A stretch of DNA of 64,000 nucleotides, taken from Fusarium oxysporum f. sp. lycopersici 4287 (Eukaryota > Ascomycota > Sordariomycetes > Hypocreales > Nectriaceae). The stretch is taken from contig NC_030995.1 in NCBI RefSeq assembly GCF_000149955.1, forward strand, positions 496,001-560,000, in the 5' to 3' direction. The position numbers were made by a program, and so were the translations under genes. Below, piece by piece: positions 10,792 to 22,281 of the stretch; position 1 is the first letter of the stretch, and the number at the start of each line of letters is the position of its first letter. The notes below the pieces were generated by a model that was given only the letters and a program-made list of their open reading frames with translations, searched no databases and had not been told where the DNA came from.

Positions 10792-13539
10792 GCGTACTGC
10801 CGGTAGTGGGATGATTGGCACCTCTACAACCCATTAAGCTCACCGCCGGTCAGCGATCAAGGATGTTAAGGCTCGATAGTGATAGTTCCTATCATGAAGC
10901 TTTGCATTGAACAATTCATATCTCGGTAAAGGTTCAGCCACAGGCTCAAGATGCCTGGAAGGTCATCATACGATTGGGAGGGCAGGTGACCGAAAATTGA
11001 GACGGTGAACAAATGAGCAAGCCACGATCTGTAATAAGGTCGTACGAAATGCAGCACGTATTCGGCGAGGTAACTCGTTCTGGTGTCGTTCTTCAAGGAA
11101 GTCAGCGCTCGGTGTCAACTTGAGTGGGAGTTGTCTTGGAGGGATGTTGAGGCTGAGTTACGAGTTGGAGACCCTGCAGCATGTGTTTGGAACATTTGTG
11201 AAATCTTTGTCAAACATGTTGATTCAAATTGTATGCCCATTAATTGAAGCGGCCAGAGACGCTAGATTGACTTTGAACCACGCCAAGTTCAAGCTGCACC
11301 CGCATGCTTGGAACTGACCTACATAAGTTGGTATTCAGGCTGAAGCTAAGGTAGATAGGGATAGAGATAACAAGGAAGAGACAAGTCCCTTGCATAATCG
11401 CCTGAGAGGTCCATTGTTCTATGATGCATCGAGATGGTTGAGGATCCATTATTAAGGTCGAATAGGTGCCCTGGAGGATAGCTTCCCCGGGCCCTGAAGA
11501 CTGGCCTGGCCTAGCCGGCGGGGGATTCACCAGAGGGTCGGGGGGCTTGTTTCCGCCCGCACCTCCTGTGGAACACGTCCCCGGACACTTGCCTTGTGGA
11601 ACGATGCCCAATCCAGGCCTGGCAGCTCACGCAATTGACAGAACCCACCGACAGCGCGGGGTTCGGCAGCGCTACTTCGTTTTAGGGCCCGTTAACACGT
11701 ACAGTAGTGTACTTTCTAGGTGACGGCCCAGGAGTTGACAGCTGAAGCAACAGACCAATAAACTTACCCTAGATTTCCAAAAGAAGATATAGAGTTGATC
11801 TGATGCCAGCCGAGTGCCAAGGTGCAGCATTCTTGGTGGGCTACAATAAAACCCCACAGAATAGAATAGATACAATTCGGAGGTCACCTGCGTTACTGTA
11901 TTGCAACTCTCCGATGTAATTCGGGTAATATATGCAGAAACTTAGAGAATGATCTCTCATATCTCACTGCCTTTGGTGATTTTGAGAGCTACCGTAACAA
12001 GCAATGCTCTGAGAGTCCTGCAACAATATTCCTTCCTGTGCAATGTTTATCACCAAGCCCGCCTGTCTAACCAGTAACTGGCTAGCCTGGAGCGGGACAG
12101 CATTACACTTTGAAGCTCATTACACAACAGCAACTCAATGGACAGTAACAAGGATGAGTGATGCTGTGGCTGCACCCTTGGGGGGCTCACAAACCTCACC
12201 GAGTCCCTCTTTTCCTTCTTTATGCGGTGCTCAGAATGTCACCCGTCGCATCTCATCTTCCCACACTTTCCTCTTCTCCTCACTTTGTCCCCTTCATCCA
12301 AACTTACCAACAGCATCTGAATGCGACGCCGTACCTGCAGCAAGCACGTTGGCGGCGCTTAGATTTTTCAATTTTGTGTCTCTAAGAAAGTCGTGATTCA
12401 TAACGACTTTTTCTTCTACCATTCAGAACCAGAATCAAGGTCCACGATCCAATTCACCCAATCCGGTGATCTCATAGCGCATATCAGACCACGTCCTCAT
12501 TACCTCACTTGGCCCTGCAGCTCTCGTTCTCCTGACCCCCCCTTCTGTGATCCCCGGCTCTTCGGCTTTGATAATTTGTTTCGATTTCGTGTTTATAGTT
12601 GGTAACGAGAAAATCGTTGCCTTAAGTTTGAGCTTCCAAGATAAGATACTGGGCAGAACCCGTTGTCAACTGACACGCAGACGGGCCATCGCAGAAGGAG
12701 TAGGTGCCACCTGCAGTCTTCCTACGCCCGCTCCTACTTCCATCCATCCCGTGGCTTCGCAACTCACAAAGGCGGCGAGGGCAAGGCCTCATTCAATTTT
12801 TCTTCCCTTGCCTCCTCAACCAAACACGAGTCAACGTGATATCACGAGGCATTGTCCAAGCTTTTCCTCGTCTTCCATTCCCTGACACCACTCGTCTCCT
12901 CACCTTGAAGAATCATCACCTGCTCGAGTTGCTCACCTTGTTTCCTCAAACGTAACTGGCTCTTCACCCCACGCCCAGTCTCATAACCCTTCCCCGCCCC
13001 CAGTCGGCTTCCTTGTCTGTTTGTCTCACACGAGGCCGTCAAGTACAGTACATACATCACCACCCTCGTCAACCTCCTGCAGAGACCCGCGCTGACGGGG
13101 CCTCCTCCATTGTCCAGGTACCTCAACCAAGCTTGACCTTGTCTTCCATTCTGCAGATTGCCTGCCTTCCCTGCTCGGTCACTGCCAGCACGAATCTCTC
13201 AGGGCCCTCGATCCCTCATACTCTACCATCTCACCCGGGGTGTCCACGTTTAAGCTGTTGCTATAGCTCCACTACTCTTTCGATCCCGACCTCCTACTCA
13301 CGACCGCCTTTTTGTCTGCCTGTCTGACCTGATCAAGGAGGTGTACCAAGACTATATCTTGCCGCCCAGCCGCAGTCTTGTTCATCCTCCTCACTCCCTT
13401 CACATTCATCCGTAGTTGTTTCACTTGAGCTCTCTTTCTCTTCACTTCACAGAGAGAGCATATTCTTTTTTATTCAGCACCAAATTGCTACCCCGCCTTT
13501 ACAACCAATACCCCGCCAATTGCTGCAATTGCTGCCATC
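10792..13539. other. intergenic region and long leader of ccg-9
   Basis: From 10.8 to 12.1 kb I see no gene. From about 12.2 kb to 13.5 kb the + strand becomes strongly C/T-rich and purine-poor, with many CTC, TCC and CCTC runs. This is usual for the promoter and long 5' leader of a highly expressed fungal gene, here the ccg-9 gene starting at 13540. Several short upstream reading frames lie in it. Confidence 0.5.
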
Positions 13540-16059
13540 ATGAGTTCCAACAAGCCTACCCGCAAGTTTTCCACGGGCGCTACGTCGCACCGCAAGAGGC
13601 AGATGAGCCTTCTTGTCGAGAAGGATGGTCACGTCAATGCTCCTCTCCAGGTAAGTTTGCTCTTAATCTCCCGTACTTCCCGTTTTTATCGTATCATGTA
13701 TCCCTCATGACAACTTGCGTCATAGCAATTGGAGCTCTTAGTACCCCTGCATTATGGAGACCGAGGTCGATCTCATCTTTAGCACATGAAGCGACTAACA
13801 CAGCTCAATCGTAGACTCTGTACCTTGGAATCTCTGCCGTTTTCGCCGATGACCATACCGCCGTGATTGCACTTGCTATCCACGACACCGTCTATCTCAA
13901 TGATTTCTCCATCAAGCACATCTCCCTCGATGAGGATATGCGTGAGGGCCAGGATCTCATTGCTGATCACATCATCAACGAGGTTGAGACTTATGAGCAT
14001 GAGAACTTTGTCAAGTTCATTGGAGCTGGTCTCCCCGTCACGCTCAAGTACATGAGTCCTTCTCTGTGCTCCCGCCTGTGGCTTGACCTCGATATTGTAC
14101 CTGTTGTGCTCCGACCCGACCACGAAGCCAAGGAGAAGAACTTCTGGGATGTCAAGCGCGTCGATGAGCAAGCAGATTCCATGGCCCGAAAGTGTATTCT
14201 GTAGGTGAAGGTGAAAACGAATATTCGCATGAATCGCGACTGACGAATTTACTTCAGTAACTTTGGTCCCTCTCTCGTCCCTCATCTGCAGGTCGGCTAC
14301 CGCGGCATTGTTCAGACAGACGCCGGTTTCCGTGTTCATCTCACCAACCTCCAAAACCACAAGGACACCTGCTCCAGTGCGACATGGGGTGCCATGCAGT
14401 TCTATGCCAACAAGCTCCGCGAGAAGAAGACGAAGATTGCATTCTTCAGTGCTACTCCCCAGGGTGGTGGTGTTGCTCTCATGCGTCACGCTCTTGTCCG
14501 TCTCAGCCGTCTCTTGGGTGTTGATGTGACCTGGTATGGTATGTTACGACACTCTAAAAACGGCAGCTACTACACAATTCTAACTCGATTCTAGTCCCCA
14601 AGCCACGACCTGGCGTTTTCCGAATCACGAAGAATCAGCACAACATTCTCCAGGGCGTCAGTCACCCTGACCAGCGCATTTCGGACGCGGAGAAGGCTGC
14701 TATCACCGACTGGATTGAGGACAATGCCAAGCGATACTGGCTCTCTGAGGGTGGTCCTCTCCGTCCCCCGGAGGAGGGTGGTGCCGATGTCATCATTGTA
14801 GGTCAATTGTTCCATATGGTTAGGATCATGCAAGTTAACAACTGGTGTAGATCGATGACCCCCAGATGCCCGGCCTCGTCCCCATGATCAAGAGACTCAC
14901 ACCTGATCGCCCTGTTCTGTACCGGTCTCACATCCAGATCCGAAGCGACCTCGTGGCCAACGAGGGTTCTCCCCAGAATGACATCTGGAACTATCTCTGG
15001 AGCAACATCAAAGATACCGATCTGTTCATCAGCCACCCTATCCCCAAATTTGTTCCTCACACGGTTCCCAAGGAGAAGGTTGTTTACCTGCCCGCTACTA
15101 CCGACTGGATTGACGGCCTCAACAAGCACATGAACAAGTGGGATACCGGCTACTACGCTCATATCTATAACCAACAGTGCCGAAACCAGCGAATGACTGA
15201 GCTCGATTGGCCCAACCGTAAGATAACCTCTCATCAGTTAATAGCAAACAACTAACGCCGATCTACAGGCAAATACATTGCTCAAGTTGCTCGGTTCGAC
15301 CCTGCCAAGGGTATTCCCACTGTCATCGACTCATATGCTGAGTTCCGTCGCCGTTGTGACGAGGCCAACATTTCTGATGTTCCCCAGCTCGTCGTGTAAG
15401 TCAATGAGGTCAATTCAAGGATAGTTGCTAACTTCTGCAGCTGCGGTAACGGATCCATTGATGACCCAGATGGTGCAATCATCTTTGACCAGACTATGGC
15501 CCAACTTGAAGATCATTACCCTCACCTCCTTGACGATGTCAGCGTCATGCGCCTGGACGCCAATGACCAGCTTCTCAACATGGTCATCGCCAATGCCCAC
15601 GTTATTCTCCAGCTGTCCACTCGTGAGGGATTCGAAATCAAGGTCTCTGAGGCTCTTCACGCCGGAGTTCCTGTGATTGTCTCCAATGAAGGCGGTATCC
15701 CTCTTCAGGTCAAGGACAAGGTCAATGGCTACCTCGTTACCCCTGGCGACTACAAGACCGTTGCTGGACATCTCATGGACCTGTACACCGATCATGAGCT
15801 CCATTCCAGGATGTCTCGTGAGGCTAGGAACGGTGTCAGTGACGAGGTCGGCACTGTCGGAAACGCCCTTGGCTGGTTCTACTTAGCTGCTAAGTGCCAG
15901 GAGCTGGGTTGCAACCCTGGTCTCAAAGGTGATGAGAAGTGGGTAAACGATATGGCTCGTGAAGAGGCTGGTTTTCCTTACACTGACGGCGAGAATCGTC
16001 TTCCTCGTCACTACACGCAGCGAAAGGAAGAGCAGACGGTCCAGGAAAACGGCGAGTAA
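13540..16059 (+). CDS. ccg-9: trehalose phosphorylase/synthase (clock-controlled gene 9 type), seven exons
   Basis: This is a GT4-family retaining enzyme that interconverts trehalose plus phosphate and glucose plus glucose-1-phosphate. Neurospora ccg-9 is its known clock-controlled relative. Exons are 13540-13650, 13815-14200, 14258-14538, 14595-14797, 14851-15217, 15269-15395 and 15441-16059. They join in frame to 697 residues, the usual length. The N-terminal Rossmann half carries AFFSATPQGGGVALMRHAL. The C-terminal half has the substrate segment ARFDPAKGIPTVID, a CGNG loop, LQLSTREGFEIKVSEALHAGVPVI (the GT4 E-X7-E motif) and SNEGGIPLQV. Intron 5 and intron 6 contain CTAAC branch sites; intron 6 is only 45 bp. 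The start is the first ATG after the pyrimidine-rich leader. Confidence 0.95.
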
Positions 16060-17016
16060 TGTTCTAAGCACCGTTGCTCCTTGTGTTAGATTCCATTTTA
16101 TCCAAAAATGTCTGGGGTAAGAAAAAAGAACGAGGATAGAGGCTTATTTGTTTGAGGTCAAAGGATTGTTAGAAATGTTGTTCATGACTACGACGGGCTT
16201 ATTTATGAAATGTCGGACCACATGGTCGGGAACGAATTCTACTTATATTCAGTATCAGATTTATGTTGAGCTTATGAAATACCATTGTCTTATGTGTATA
16301 AGCATTGACCGGTACCGTTATCTCTCGACTTTATGGTGAGTGCGAAGGCATATATACCTTTAAGATGTAAACTCTTGCCAACCCTTTGACGGTCTGCTGA
16401 CTGTGACAGTCTGCACAGCATCACACACCATTCCATTATTTCCGTTAATTACTGGATGATCATATAGGAGATGGATGCCCAATCTATGCTACAGTTCCAT
16501 GCGTTGGCGTGGTCTTTTCTATCATATTCAACCAACATCACACAAGGTCGGTACTTGGTAGGTAATCGGGCACAGCCATACATACCCTTTGGCTTTCATT
16601 ACCTAACCACGAATCCTAATTACAATGATTCAGAAGCAATTCATTCACTTGAATTTAAATTATGGGCTTTCCTGTGTTTGATTGGGTGCCTCAGGAACTG
16701 GGGACACTGGCGCAGTTATTCAGTCGCCAGTGCCAGTGCCAGGCAGGTGCGAGGCAGTTGCGTTTGCGACTCACCTCAAAGGAAGGGGCCTTCAGATGAC
16801 GATACCAACCTGAAATGTTTTCTTTTGTTTACCTCTCATCATTCTCGAGTTTCTTTTCCCTTTCTTTTCCCCGTTTGTCATGCACAAATACAATCCTGTG
16901 CTACGATTGAAATCAGCTCTTGATGGTCTTTGGCCATCTCTATCTGCTTCTGGAACCACTTACTCCTTACAGATCTTTCTGCAGTCTGGAAATCTCTTCG
17001 ACTAACTTGACTGATC
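16060..17016. other. intergenic region, about 1 kb
   Basis: It holds the ccg-9 3' region and the promoter of the next gene. A 7-bp inverted repeat (ACTGGCG/CGCCAGT, 12-base loop) sits near 16707-16732, followed by CAGTGCCAGTGCCAG. A 150-codon open frame here (16471-16923) is not protein-like. Confidence 0.4.
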
Positions 17017-18239
17017 ATGTCTGCCCCAGGTTCGGGTCCTTCCGTTCCACCCGCGCCTGATGTGACTGCGATGAATCCTGAGCGGGTTCGGATGCTCTCT
17101 GAGGCTCCTCGAGAGAAATCTCCCAAGCCGGCACCTGTGGTCAAGAGAGAGGAGTCTTTAGTTCCTTTCAGGGTCACAGGCGCCAATAGAGATGCCTTGG
17201 GTGACTGGTCTAACCGTTCCTCCCGGGGCTCTCAGAAATCTGATGGAGGCTCCATCAAGCGGTCCATCAGCGAGCTCATGACGGAGGCCAAGGAGAAACG
17301 TGCGCAGCAGGAGAAGAAGCCAAAAATCGCTCCCGTCAAAAAGTACTACACCGATATTCAGCCCCTTGGTCATGGTAAGCAAGAATGCAAGTGGTTGCAC
17401 GTTCAAGAGCACTGATTGATTGCGTAGCTCCTCTGCCAGACGACTCCACCCATTACCTTACTTCACTCTTGCGAAACCGCAATTTGAACCTCTGCTTGCA
17501 GGCCGCTCCCAACAAGAAGAATGGTGCGCCTGGAAAACCCAAGACATATACCTTTCTCATCTCCAATGCTGGAATGGTCCAGCATGAGAAGCTGTCCATG
17601 CTGGGCCATACTCGAGTTCTCCCTCTATCCCTTCATGATCAGGACATTTCTTCTTCAGACGGTGCCATCACCCGCACCGTGATTGGCGAGTTGCTCGAGG
17701 ATGTCTGGCCTAGACTCACAAAGAGTGACAAGTATTCGTACGCCAGGCAACTCCGCAACCTCCTCCACAAGATGCGGAATGAGAGCAAGCAGGGACCAAA
17801 TTATCCCCTAGGGTCTATCGAGTCAGGAACATACAGTTTGCTTCAAGACAAGCATCCTGACCATACCTACTATGCAATTCGTCCAAGCCCCAGCCAGAAG
17901 CAGTTCATGGCACTTCTCATGTCAACTTTGTATGAGTCGGTGCCGAAAGCTGTGGCCAAGGCCTTGATCACTCAATTTCGCAATGATTATCCTTCGGTTC
18001 TCACCCATGGGGCCCTGTGCCCCAAGAACATTGTTGTCTCCAACAACACCATCAGCTGGATCCTTGGCTGGGACTGCGCAGGACAGTATCCAGTTTGGTG
18101 GGAGTACGCGCGGTTCTTCGAGGCGAGAACTACCGAGGCGAACAGTGACTGGTATAGTTACGCAGCTGAGATTTTTGAAGATGAGTTCCCGGCTGAGTTG
18201 GCGGCCTACCAGGGAATTGCGAGATGTCAGCAGCCCTGA
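17017..18239 (+). CDS. APH-fold phosphotransferase-like protein, probable pseudokinase
   Basis: Two exons (17017-17374 and 17428-18239) give 389 residues. The first ~120 are polar and disordered, rich in Pro, Lys and Arg, ending in KKYYTDIQPLGH. The rest resembles the aminoglycoside/choline phosphotransferase fold seen in many fungal proteins. Its C-lobe has LTHGALCPKNIVV at about 311-323 and ISWILGWDCAGQYPVWWEY after it. In active members the first motif is HGDxxxxN and the second is (I)IDWE. Here the catalytic Asp is Ala (HGAL) and the metal-binding Asp position is Gly (ILGWD). I infer a catalytically dead relative with a binding or scaffold role. Intron 17375-17427 has donor GTAAGC and acceptor GCGTAG. 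ATG 17017 is the first in this frame. Confidence 0.8.
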
Positions 18240-18841
18240 TCTTGAGACTTGTGACATGGCGATTTTGTTTGCGCAAGCTGAGGCAACATTTTGTGTGTCA
18301 CTAGCGTCGGGTGGACGTAACACGCGACCGAACTCAGAAGGAATCGATGTAGCTTCCAGCAAATGGCAAAGTTTTATATCTTGAAGATGCACGGGCTGAT
18401 TGATCAGGGTTATCGGAAAGAGTCACGACTCCTGGTTTGGAGAATCCCTATGGGATGCGATGGTGGAAAGACAGGATCATGGATGGCGGTATCGGATGTT
18501 GTAAGCCCCGGTTGAAGGCTCATCAGGGAGCTAGGAAGCTTCTGATATTTAATAAAAGTGTTGAAAGATAACTGGCCTGAAGTCTTCCTTAGTTATACTA
18601 AGCTTACCTGAGGCTTCATTACTAAGAATATAGGTCTCAAGTTTCCTTGCCTCCTGGAGACTGCGCATGTCTACTCTTTTCAAGTTCTCTTATTGAACCT
18701 CAAAGTACTATACACCCGGTATCTTGACAAACAAACAGATGACGCATGGTCACGAAACGTCGACCTTGGTTGCGTACACGTTATCGCTATTTTTTCCCTT
18801 CAACTCTTTCGAGCTTTACAATTTCGCTAACACGAACATAT
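18240..18841. other. convergent intergenic region
   Basis: It contains the 3' ends of the pseudokinase gene (+) and the MnSOD gene (-). An A/T-rich AATAAAA near 18550 could serve polyadenylation of the pseudokinase transcript. No gene is seen. Confidence 0.4.
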
Positions 18842-19586
18842 TCACTTCTCGAATCGCTTGGAAACAGTGCCCCAGTTAATGACCTCCCAGATGGCGCTGA
18901 AGTACTCAGCCTTGCGGTTCTGGTACTGGAGGTAATAAGCGTGCTCCCAAGCATCAATACCAAGGAGAGGCTCAAGAGTGCCAGTGACGGGGTCCTGGTT
19001 GGGTCGGGTGACAATGGACAGAGTGCCAGAGTTCTTGTCCTTGACGAGCCAGGCCCAGCCGGAGCCCTGGATGCCAGCGAGGGTAGCGTTGGTCTGCTTC
19101 TTGAAAGAGTCGAAGGAGCCAAAGTCCTCCTTGATAGCATTCAGAAGCTTGCCCTCGGGCTCACCACCACCGCCCTTGCCATTGGGAGCAAGGTTCTCCC
19201 AGAAAAGAGAGTGGTTAACATGACCACCGCCGTGGAAGTTGATCAGAGGAGCTTGGGCAGCAGCGGCCTTGGCGTCGTTCTTGTGCTGAGCCTCGGCGAG
19301 GGCGTCGGTAGCGTTGTTGAAGCCGGTGACGTAGGTCTGGTGGTGCTTGGAGTGGTGAAGCTCCATGATCTGGCCGGAGATGTAAGGCTCAAGAGCGCCA
19401 TAGTCGTCTAGGCTTTGTTAGTTGCGAGGACTGATGATTGTGAGAATGGGGGGTTGTACAGGGAAGGTCGGGAAGGGTGGCCTTGTTGCGGACGAAGCTG
19501 GTCGTGGCCATGGCGGCGAGGGGAGTTGAGCGGGCGCGCAGACCGGCGCGGAGAGCGGGAGTTGAACGGAGGAGAGCGGAAGCCAT
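18842..19586 (-). CDS. sod2: Mn superoxide dismutase, mitochondrial
   Basis: It converts superoxide to hydrogen peroxide and O2 in the mitochondrial matrix. Exon 1 (19586-19460) and exon 2 (19407-18842) join in frame to 230 residues; the 52-bp intron has donor GTACAA and acceptor CCTAG. The first ~35 residues are Arg/Ser/Ala-rich with no acidic residues, a typical mitochondrial presequence. The mature part opens ATLPDLPYDYGALEPYISG. Manganese ligands are His60 in MELHHSKHH, His in GGGHVNHSLFW, and Asp and His in GIDAWEHAYY. GGGGEP and GSGWAWLV support the Mn type. The Asp-x-x-His motif and length are complete. A second intron probably lies in the 5' leader. Confidence 0.97.
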
Positions 19587-19593
19587 TTTGAAG

Positions 19594-19713
19594 CTGTTGA
19601 TGTTAGCAATGAATCAATTGATTGAGTTTGGAGACAAGAGTGGAACAACGAGAACAAAGTGGTTTTCTTGGAAAGTGCTTGATAGATAGTGAAGCCATTA
19701 ATAAGGAACTTAC
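19594..19713 (-). other. predicted 5'-UTR intron of the MnSOD gene
   Basis: On the reverse strand a GTAAGT donor at 19713-19708 is followed by a CTAAC branch site and an AACAG acceptor ending at 19594, 7 bases before the ATG. The 120-bp segment has all signals of a leader intron. No transcript evidence is available to me. Confidence 0.55.
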
Positions 19714-20531
19714 AGGATTATAGACAAGCTTGTGATAGTGCAATTGACGGTGATGTCAAAAAAAGTCGAGAGTTGAGCGGAGGGAGGGGTTGGTTAAAGA
19801 GCTGATCGGGACGGCAATGTCGGGTCTGCCGAATGGGAGCTTGGATCAATCTGTCGTCATACTTGGGAGAGCTTGACTTGATCTGAGGCTTGGCTTCAGT
19901 GGCTAATGCTGTGGCTTTATACAGAGATCAGGATGGAACATGTTGGGTTACAGTCTGTATGCTTCTGGATATTTCCTTTTCAATCTCATGGAATGATCTG
20001 ATGATCTATTGCTTGGGTTCTTGTTTCTTTTTCATTCTCATGCCCCAAATGATATCCTTTGCTGTATGCAACCCGTGTAGCTCGACTAACATGACCATCA
20101 TAATCATGAACTTCAGGTTACTCAGCTCGGTCTTCGCCAAACACCGAACAGCGACATCAACAACCAAAATTTGATTCCATCCTTCCCTTCCTCAAAGCAA
20201 TATCCCGAGTATTCCAGTGTCAATCTCCCATTTCTCCGAGATCGCCGATCTCGGACTCCCGAGCTCTGAGATGCGGATGACGCAAAAGAGGACCTCGTGA
20301 GTTAGCGGGCCATGCATGCAACGTCGGCTAAGTATGGAATCAATCGTGATATTTCTATTCTAGACCAATGGATGAGAAGCCGTTGGTTATTTGTTCTTGG
20401 TGAAGATGTTATTCCTTATGGTGCAGGGTAGTCAAGTTGACGATTATGTCATCGGCGCGTCGATGTAATTATCACCAATCCACTCTACGCGTCTCCCTCA
20501 AGCATACACCAAGAGTTTAGACATAGTAAAG
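19714..20531. other. divergent promoter region between MnSOD and psf3
   Basis: The two genes point away from each other, so this about 0.8 kb is likely a shared upstream region. No coding sequence or clear TATA box is seen. Confidence 0.45.
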
Positions 20532-21124
20532 ATGTCGTACTACGACATTGACGCCATCCTCGCGGATGCAGAGGTATTACCTCTAAATCACATACACAAG
20601 AGCCATGAAGCAGAGCTAACAATCTACAGAAAGTCCCATGCCACTTCGAAATCGACGTTCGTGACCTCGGCCATCTCGACAACTCCCCCCACGGCCTCAA
20701 AGCCCAAACACCCCTAACCCTCCCCCTCTGGCTCGCCGAAATGCTCGCCCTCGCCTCAACACCCAACTCCTCGGCGCCCCTAACCCTCAACCTCCCACCA
20801 TGCCTCTCAACAACCGTTCTCGCCGCTCTAAAAGCAGATCCCCGCGCCGTTCCCCTCCGCGACCAAAGTCCTCACTTCTACGGTGTCGGCGTTAAAATGC
20901 TAGAGTTGTTCGATGAGAAGGAGATAGCGGAGGTTTTGAGAAAGACGTTTGTTGTGAGGGCGGGTGAGGTTGGTCTTCATGCGAGAAAGGCGGATGAGGC
21001 GGTGGGGGGGAATGGGGAGGAGTTTTTGAGGGGACTGGAGGAGTGGGAGAGGGGGTTGTTTAGGAGAGGACATGAGGGTGTCAAGGGAGCGAAGGAGTGG
21101 ACTGATAAGGTTAAGAAGACATGA
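20532..21124 (+). CDS. psf3: GINS complex subunit Psf3
   Basis: Psf3 is one of four GINS subunits that join Cdc45 and Mcm2-7 in the replicative helicase at DNA replication forks in the nucleus. Exon 1 (20532-20573) encodes MSYYDIDAILADAE. A 56-bp intron (donor GTATTA, branch GCTAAC, acceptor TACAG) leads into exon 2 (20630-21124), giving 178 residues. The N-terminal YYDIDAILADAEKVPC segment followed by LGHLD is diagnostic of Psf3, as is the later SPHFYGVGVKML stretch. Length fits the family. A Gly-rich loop near the C-terminus (AVGGNGEEF) is usual for fungal members. Confidence 0.93.
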
Positions 21125-22281
21125 GTTGGAGGATTTAAGATACCCATGAGATGCCGTGAGGCACTACGCGTCTACGAACACAAATACAAAGGCATGAACC
21201 ATGATCTTCAGTCAAGTCACAAGAGGCTTCGCAGTTGAGAGAATATTCAGGGATAAAAGCGTGCATTTCCAGCACGGTCTATTACTGACTCCGACTCCTA
21301 CGCCTTGAAGCCAGCCGAGGTTCTCCTATCCGTAGGCAAACGGTACTAATCCATCCAACCGCTCAGTAATGTTCCAACCGAACGGAACGACAAGCCCGGC
21401 ATTTCCCAGCATGCCCTTTAGATTCTACAAAAACCCCAATAATAGCTATAGTTATCTCCCTGAACACCATTTCCCAACCCTTCTAAGAACCCAAGAACGC
21501 AACGCTGAGCGCTAGCAATTCCCGATGAAAACGCCATGCTCGGAAGCTCCCTCATCCTTTGTCATGTACAGGATAGGAAAAAGTGATAAAAATGCAACCG
21601 ACTCCTCTTTTTCCTCTCCTGGGAAAATCTCCCACCAGTTACCGTACCCGGTCCAGTATGTATCGTAGCCACGCGACGAAGCACTTTCGATCGCGTCGAG
21701 AATAAACGTATAGGTGTCGCACCGCTCAAGCGGTCGAACCTCGTTTGGCCGCCCATCTAGGGACACAGCCAAGTTTGAAACGTATCCACCAGTTTAGTCT
21801 GCCAAGGGACTCGCTGAAAATAAACCAGAGAAAAGGTTGTAAACATCGACGCCGTGACGGTAAAGAAAAAGGAAGTTGAAGAAAAGAGTAAAAAGTCGAA
21901 AGAAAAAAAAGAAAAGAAACAGCAATCATGAAATGGGCTCTCCTGAAAATCATTATGTGTGAGAAGGCAAGTCGAAACATAAGCAAGAGGATCCTTGCTA
22001 TGGAAATCTTTGTGCGTGTTCACCAGAACAGCACACCGAGCGGAGGTAACAGTCTGATGAGCTATTATCGTATCGACTCATCTTGGGCTCGGGCTCGGAC
22101 GCGTGGATTTTTTTTGGGGGGTGGGGTTCTTCTTTATGCAACCCTCATCCCTTGTGGCGCGAGGTGCTAAGAAACGACTCGACTTTGAGATCGATATCGG
22201 TAGAGCACGTCAACCGGTGGAGCAGGGACAACAGCGATGCAAGAAGTCGACCTTCATCATCGTTGCTCATGCTCTAAAGAT
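21125..22281. other. convergent intergenic region, about 1.1 kb
   Basis: It holds the 3' ends of psf3 (+) and the C2H2 gene (-). A poly-purine tract lies near 21895-21925. No gene is recognised. Confidence 0.45.

Noticed and set aside
13779..14489. 236-codon - strand open frame
   Set aside because: It is antisense to ccg-9 exons and runs across two of its introns.
16471..16923. 150-codon + strand open frame before the pseudokinase
   Set aside because: No domain and mixed composition, ending in the C/T-rich promoter; it looks like chance.
18746..19411. 221-codon + strand open frame
   Set aside because: It is antisense to the MnSOD exon; its Val/Leu/Gly-rich composition arises from the opposite strand's codons.
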